A stretch of DNA of 8,707 nucleotides from Coriobacteriales bacterium (GTDB taxonomy: Bacteria > Actinomycetota > Coriobacteriia > Coriobacteriales > UBA8131), in contig JAIRXA010000057.1 of assembly GCA_031268525.1 (NCBI GenBank), positions 1-8,707 on the forward strand. The letters are read 5' to 3'. Shown one piece after another: positions 5,726 through 8,707 of the stretch. Each line of letters begins with the position of its first letter. Position 1 is the stretch's first letter. The notes beneath the pieces were generated by a model that saw only the letters and a program-made list of their open reading frames with translations, searched no databases and was not told where the DNA came from. The position numbers and the translations under genes are program-made.

Positions 5726-5758
5726 AGTATAGCACAGCCGTTATACTATAATTGTCAA
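5726..5758 (-). promoter_or_regulatory. Probable promoter of the ribU operon
   Basis: On the minus strand TATACT (5731-5726) is preceded by TG one base away, an extended -10 element. A perfect TTGACA lies at 5758-5753, but its spacing of 21 bp is too long for a standard pair, so the extended -10 may work alone. Transcription would begin a few bases before the riboswitch P1 helix at 5716, the right place for it. Confidence 0.45.
5747..5752 (+). promoter_or_regulatory. Possible -10 element for purE
   Basis: A perfect TATAAT lies on the plus strand, but the -35 region 17 bp upstream (TGAGTA) is poor. If used, it would give purE a leader of about 150 nt and would overlap the divergent ribU promoter region. 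Weak call. Confidence 0.3.
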
Positions 5759-5781
5759 CAGGTGAATTCAACAGGTGAATT
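5756..5781. repeat. Perfect 13-bp tandem duplication between divergent promoters
   Basis: CAACAGGTGAATT occurs at 5756-5768 and again at 5769-5781 with no gap. It begins inside the TTGACA of the minus strand and lies just beyond the TATAAT of the plus strand, so a protein bound here could affect both ribU and purE. It may also be a recent slippage event. Confidence 0.7.
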
Positions 5782-5825
5782 CCAGCAGACAGATTTTGGC
5801 TGAATTTTGGCCCCTGACAGCCTTT

Positions 5826-5884
5826 TTGCCAGACGCGTTTGCCGTTTGTCGCCAGTTCGCCTACCGAGACAACGCGTGTGGCAA
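5826..5884 (+). promoter_or_regulatory. Long imperfect inverted repeat in the purE leader
   Basis: TTGCCA-G-ACGCGTT (5826-5839) pairs with AACGCGT-G-TGGCAA (5871-5884): 13 pairs interrupted by one G-G mismatch, around a 31-nt loop. It ends 17 bp before the purE ribosome binding site. It does not match a riboswitch class I recognise and no T-run follows, so it may be a leader structure or a two-half-site operator. Confidence 0.5.
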
Positions 5885-5911
5885 GCGCCGTCTTTCAAGA
5901 CAGGAGGGGAT

Positions 5912-6388
5912 GTGACGAGAGGGGAACTACCACAGGCACGCCAGGCACTGGTCGGTGTCGTTGTGGGCTCGAAGAGCGACCTGGAGGTCATGGCGGACTG
6001 CACCGCCCAGCTTGAGGAATTCGATGTGCCCTACGAGCTGGTAATCGCCAGCGCACATCGCAACCCCACAAAGGTACATGACTGGTCCGCAGGCGCGGAG
6101 GAACGTGGTATCCGCGTACTCATTGCTGCCGCAGGCAAGGCAGCGCACCTCGCGGGGGTTGTCGCGGCCTTCACGCCGCTGCCAGTCATTGCCGTGCCGA
6201 TGCGTACGAACGACCTCGGTGGACTCGACTCACTGCTCAGCATGGTGCAGATGCCCACAGGCGTACCTGTGGCAACGGTCGCCATCAATGGAGCAAAAAA
6301 CGCCGCAATTCTCGCGGTGCAGATACTGGGCGCAGGGGATGCAGTCTGGCGCAAAACAATAGCCAACTATAAAGATAGGATAGCATAA
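5912..6388 (+). CDS. purE: N5-carboxyaminoimidazole ribonucleotide mutase PurE
   Basis: It converts N5-CAIR to CAIR in cytoplasmic de novo purine synthesis and forms an octamer in the family. Signatures are GSKSD (19-23), the catalytic His in SAHRNP (His49), AAAGKAAHLAGVVAAFTPLP (72-91), GLDSLLSMVQMPTGVPVATV, and a C-terminal AKNAAILAVQIL. The GTG at 5912 was chosen because AGGAGG (5902-5907) is four bases upstream and it gives 158 residues, the normal size. A TTG at 5807 would add 35 non-conserved residues running through an inverted repeat and lacks a binding site. The loop AAAGKAAH differs from the usual AGAGGAAH, notably Lys76. No purK is next to it. The stop overlaps the next ATG by one base (TAATG), suggesting cotranscription with the two PH-domain genes. 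Confidence 0.93.
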   Translation: MTRGELPQARQALVGVVVGSKSDLEVMADCTAQLEEFDVPYELVIASAHRNPTKVHDWSAGAEERGIRVLIAAAGKAAHLAGVVAAFTPLPVIAVPMRTNDLGGLDSLLSMVQMPTGVPVATVAINGAKNAAILAVQILGAGDAVWRKTIANYKDRIA

Positions 6389-6906
6389 TGAGAGCATTGC
6401 CGACTCGTAAGCTCGACAAACGTATCACTCGCGTCTGGCGGCTGAGTGCCGTAATCAATGTTGTACTCTGGTCACTTGTCTGCATCGCACCGGTCGCCAT
6501 CTCTTGGGCAATGGCGACGAACGACAGCAACGCTACGGATCATGAAACTTTCATCTGGCTGAACATTGCCCTGTTTGTCATGGCGGTGTTTGCAGTGATC
6601 CTGTTCGTCGTCTTCGTTATCATAGTACCCAAAATTCGTTGGATACAGTGGAGCTTTGAGGTTCTTGAGGAGGAGATTGACATCCACAAGGGGATTTTCT
6701 GGCGTAAACGCACCATCATTCCGTTGATTCGCGTTCAGAATGTCGATACGAAGCAGGGCCCGATCATGCGTGCCAATGGACTTGCCTCTTTCACGGTTGC
6801 AACCGCCGCTGGCGAACACGAAATACCCGGTCTGGACGTAGCAGAAGCCGACAGGCTGCGAGACCACGTTGCCCTGCTCGCCCGGATTGCCCAGGAGGAT
6901 GTGTGA
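6388..6906 (+). CDS. ydbS: YdbS-like bacterial PH-domain (bPH2) membrane protein
   Basis: It has 172 residues. Two membrane helices lie at about 19-41 and 56-80, followed by a cytoplasmic bPH2 (DUF304) domain at about 88-165. Recognisable marks are LEEEIDIHKGIFWRKRTIIP (93-112), LIRVQNVDTKQGPIMRANGL (113-132) and EIPGLDVAEADRLRDHVALL. In Bacillus and relatives ydbS and ydbT are adjacent and encode paired proteins of this fold; the same pair and order occur here. Biochemical function is not established; a membrane or stress-related role has been proposed for the family. AGGA lies seven bases before the ATG, and the gene overlaps purE upstream and the YdbT-like gene downstream by one base each, so all three are likely one transcript. 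Confidence 0.85.
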   Translation: MRALPTRKLDKRITRVWRLSAVINVVLWSLVCIAPVAISWAMATNDSNATDHETFIWLNIALFVMAVFAVILFVVFVIIVPKIRWIQWSFEVLEEEIDIHKGIFWRKRTIIPLIRVQNVDTKQGPIMRANGLASFTVATAAGEHEIPGLDVAEADRLRDHVALLARIAQEDV

Positions 6907-8707
6907 TGGAACCCTCGCCTGTTCTTGCGCCAAGGGGTGGTATCGCCCCAGGCCCACACCATATCCATCCGGCCTACGTCATCATGAACGCTGTTCGAAC
7001 AACCTTCGTTGTCGTCTTCGCCGCCTTTATTTCAGGTATTGGGAGCATCCCCACGCTGATAAGCGCGTTGGCGAGGGGCTCGGATCCCCTGCTCGGCATC
7101 GTGCTTCTCGCCATAGCGGGCAGCCTCATCGCGTTCCTTGCTCTTACCGTTTTCTTCTCCTGGCTCTCCTATAAGCGCTTTCTGTGGGAAATCACACAAA
7201 ATGATATCCATGTCTATTCGGGCATCATCTTCAAAAAGCAGGTGCACATCCCCTTCCAGCGGGTGCAGTCCATCGACTTCAAGGCAGGCCTGCTTCAGCG
7301 TGTCATCGGGATCGTGACTCTGAAAATCGAGACGGCGGGAGGCGCGGCCAACAAGGGCGTGATCATCCCCGCGCTCAAGCTCGGCGAGGCCGAGGCCCTG
7401 CGGTCCGAGGTCTTCCGACTCAAGAAGACGGTTGCCCAGGCGCAGGAGCAGGAAATGCGTGTGCGCATCGCCCAGAAACAGATGGCACACGCTGGCGGTG
7501 CCGGTGCCTCGGGAGCTGGTTTCGCGGGTACCGCCTTTGCGGGAGCTGGGGGTGCCCTTCCGCCCGTTGCTGGTGGTGTCCTTCCGCCCGTTGCTGGTGG
7601 TGTCCTTCCACCCGTTGCCGGTGGCGTCGGAGTCGTTGGTGCTGCAGGCGCTGGAGCCACTGGTCTCCCTCCCGTTGCCGGTACCGTGGCTACCAACGCT
7701 GGCCTTCCTCCCGTTGCCGGTGCTGCAGGCGCTGGTTTCAGCGGAGGCGGGGGTGTTGCCGGAGGCGGGAGCGGTGCCCTCCCTCCAGCCCAAGGCTCCT
7801 CAGCAGACCGCTTTGTCAACGAGATCGGGCAGATATCCGATAACTTCCGTGGCGTCTTTGCCGACAGCTACGAAGCAGACGCACCTATCGAATACGAGTA
7901 CGGTTTGAAGGCCAGAGAATTGCTGTTCTCTGCTATCTCGGGCGATCATAACCTTGTGACACTCGCGGTCATTGTCGGCTTTCTCTCACAGCTGCCGCAG
8001 ATCATCGATCTTTTTGGCTTCGGCGACGCGGTCATACAATTCGCCATCAGCACGGCTACGCGCCAAGCCCTTCCCTATCTGATCACCGGCGTAGTTTTCG
8101 TCGCTTTCATCCTGTATGTCCTGACGATTGTCGCCACGGCAATCAACTATGGTGGCTTCAAGTGTCGACGACGCGGCGGACGCATCGAAGTCGAGCGCGG
8201 TCTGCTCGCCAAACAATACAAGAGCGTAGCTATCCCACGCATCCAGTCAGTCGAAATCACTCAGGGCTTCATCCGCCGTCTGGTGGGTTATGCGGAGCTA
8301 CGTCTGAAGACGGTCGATTCGATGAATGCCAACAGTCAGCAACAGAATGGCCAGCAGGTCCAGACCGCTGGCCTTGTCGTCCATCCTTTCATAAAGATGA
8401 GCGCGGTCGAAGGCGTTCTGCTCAAACTCGTTCCCGAATATGACTCCTGCCCCACTGCCGCCGAGACGCACCGTCTGCCGCCGGTCGCACAGCGACGCGC
8501 CTTCATGCGCCTGACGGTCCTGCCAATGCTGTTCGTCGCAGCCTGTCTGATCCTCATCGATATGTTTGCGCTTATTCCCTACGTGCCCAATGCCTTCATA
8601 CAACCACTGCTCATCGGCCCCTGGGTACTGTATGCTCTTCTTTGCGTACTCTGCATTATCACATCGCTGCTGTGGTACCGCCACGCCGCCTATGGCTACA
8701 ATCGCAC
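6906..8707 (+). CDS. ydbT: YdbT-like protein with repeated bPH2 domains and a repeat-rich insert (3' truncated by window)
   Basis: The ATG overlaps the previous stop (TGATG), and an uninterrupted frame of 600 codons runs off the right edge. Helices are predicted at about 25-48 and 62-88, then a first bPH2 domain (about 89-178, with YSGIIFKKQVHIPFQRVQSI). A short charged, probably helical stretch rich in Gln, Glu and Lys (about 175-195) follows. Residues 196-299 are a Gly/Ala/Val/Pro-rich insert with LPPVAG motifs. A second helix pair lies at about 350-370 and 384-408, then a second bPH2 domain (about 418-500, with ERGLLAKQYKSVAIPRIQSV). More hydrophobic segments (about 540-595) lead to YRHAAYGYNR, which looks like the entry of a third bPH2 domain, as in YdbT. 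Family members of about 470-500 residues lack such an insert, so this one is larger than usual. Function is unknown beyond the family. Confidence 0.87.
   Translation, partial: MEPSPVLAPRGGIAPGPHHIHPAYVIMNAVRTTFVVVFAAFISGIGSIPTLISALARGSDPLLGIVLLAIAGSLIAFLALTVFFSWLSYKRFLWEITQNDIHVYSGIIFKKQVHIPFQRVQSIDFKAGLLQRVIGIVTLKIETAGGAANKGVIIPALKLGEAEALRSEVFRLKKTVAQAQEQEMRVRIAQKQMAHAGGAGASGAGFAGTAFAGAGGALPPVAGGVLPPVAGGVLPPVAGGVGVVGAAGAGATGLPPVAGTVATNAGLPPVAGAAGAGFSGGGGVAGGGSGALPPAQGSSADRFVNEIGQISDNFRGVFADSYEADAPIEYEYGLKARELLFSAISGDHNLVTLAVIVGFLSQLPQIIDLFGFGDAVIQFAISTATRQALPYLITGVVFVAFILYVLTIVATAINYGGFKCRRRGGRIEVERGLLAKQYKSVAIPRIQSVEITQGFIRRLVGYAELRLKTVDSMNANSQQQNGQQVQTAGLVVHPFIKMSAVEGVLLKLVPEYDSCPTAAETHRLPPVAQRRAFMRLTVLPMLFVAACLILIDMFALIPYVPNAFIQPLLIGPWVLYALLCVLCIITSLLWYRHAAYGYNR
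7557..7628 (+). repeat. Three tandem 24-bp repeats inside the YdbT-like gene
   Basis: CTTCCGCCCGTTGCTGGTGG plus TGTC recurs at 7557-7580 and 7581-7604 identically, and at 7605-7628 with three changes. Each encodes LPPVAGGV (residues 218-241). Related LPPVAG copies begin at 7665 and 7704, and LPPAQG at 7779. All keep the frame, so the repeat is a feature of the protein and a likely site of length variation. Confidence 0.85.

Noticed and set aside
5807..5911. TTG start giving a 193-residue PurE
   Set aside because: There is no ribosome binding site, the extra 35 residues are not PurE-like, and a structured inverted repeat lies in that stretch. The GTG at 5912 has AGGAGG upstream.
7557..7725. 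LPPVAG as a sortase-type LPxTG sorting signal
   Set aside because: The Thr is missing, the motif is internal and repeated, and no signal peptide or C-terminal anchor goes with it.
7032..7819. Minus-strand ORFs of 253 and 174 residues with Thr/Gly/Pro repeats
   Set aside because: They are antisense to the repeat-rich part of the YdbT-like gene; their repeats are the mirror of the LPPVAG coding repeats.

Overview
The window looks like a chromosomal segment of an anaerobic, probably gut- or rumen-associated, actinobacterium of the Coriobacteriia, most likely Eggerthellaceae. This is an inference. It rests on a LuxR-type regulator C-terminus placed just upstream of a Tat-exported FAD-dependent reductase, an arrangement highly expanded in that family, and on moderate-to-high GC. 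No rRNA, tRNA, IS element or CRISPR array was seen.

Region 1 (1-2140, + strand): the last 44 codons of a LuxR-family regulator; a 288-bp spacer holding five 16-bp tandem repeats and two inverted repeats; and a 545-residue Tat-signal flavoprotein related to flavocytochrome c/fumarate reductases but lacking their substrate-binding His and Arg residues. It ends at a strong bidirectional terminator.

Region 2 (2154-5758, - strand): a small RelB/DinJ-like antitoxin without an adjacent toxin, with its own promoter overlapped by a direct repeat. Upstream of it lies a three-gene operon read right to left: ribU (riboflavin ECF S component), birA (biotin--protein ligase, no ATG/GTG/TTG start, C-terminal domain missing) and a MATE efflux transporter. 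A well conserved FMN riboswitch with a candidate terminator precedes ribU and probably controls the whole operon, tying a biotin ligase and a MATE pump to flavin level.

Region 3 (5740-8707, + strand, divergent): a spacer with a perfect 13-bp tandem repeat and a long imperfect hairpin, then purE, a YdbS-like and a YdbT-like bacterial PH-domain protein, with 1-nt gene overlaps. The YdbT-like gene runs off the right edge and carries a ~100-residue Gly/Ala/Pro-rich insert with LPPVAG repeats between its PH domains.

Functionally the window mixes cofactor supply (riboflavin uptake, protein biotinylation), a flavin-dependent extracytoplasmic reductase, purine biosynthesis and membrane PH-domain proteins. 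The most notable points are the FMN-controlled ribU-birA-MATE operon, the start and end of birA, the atypical reductase active site and the structured non-coding DNA.
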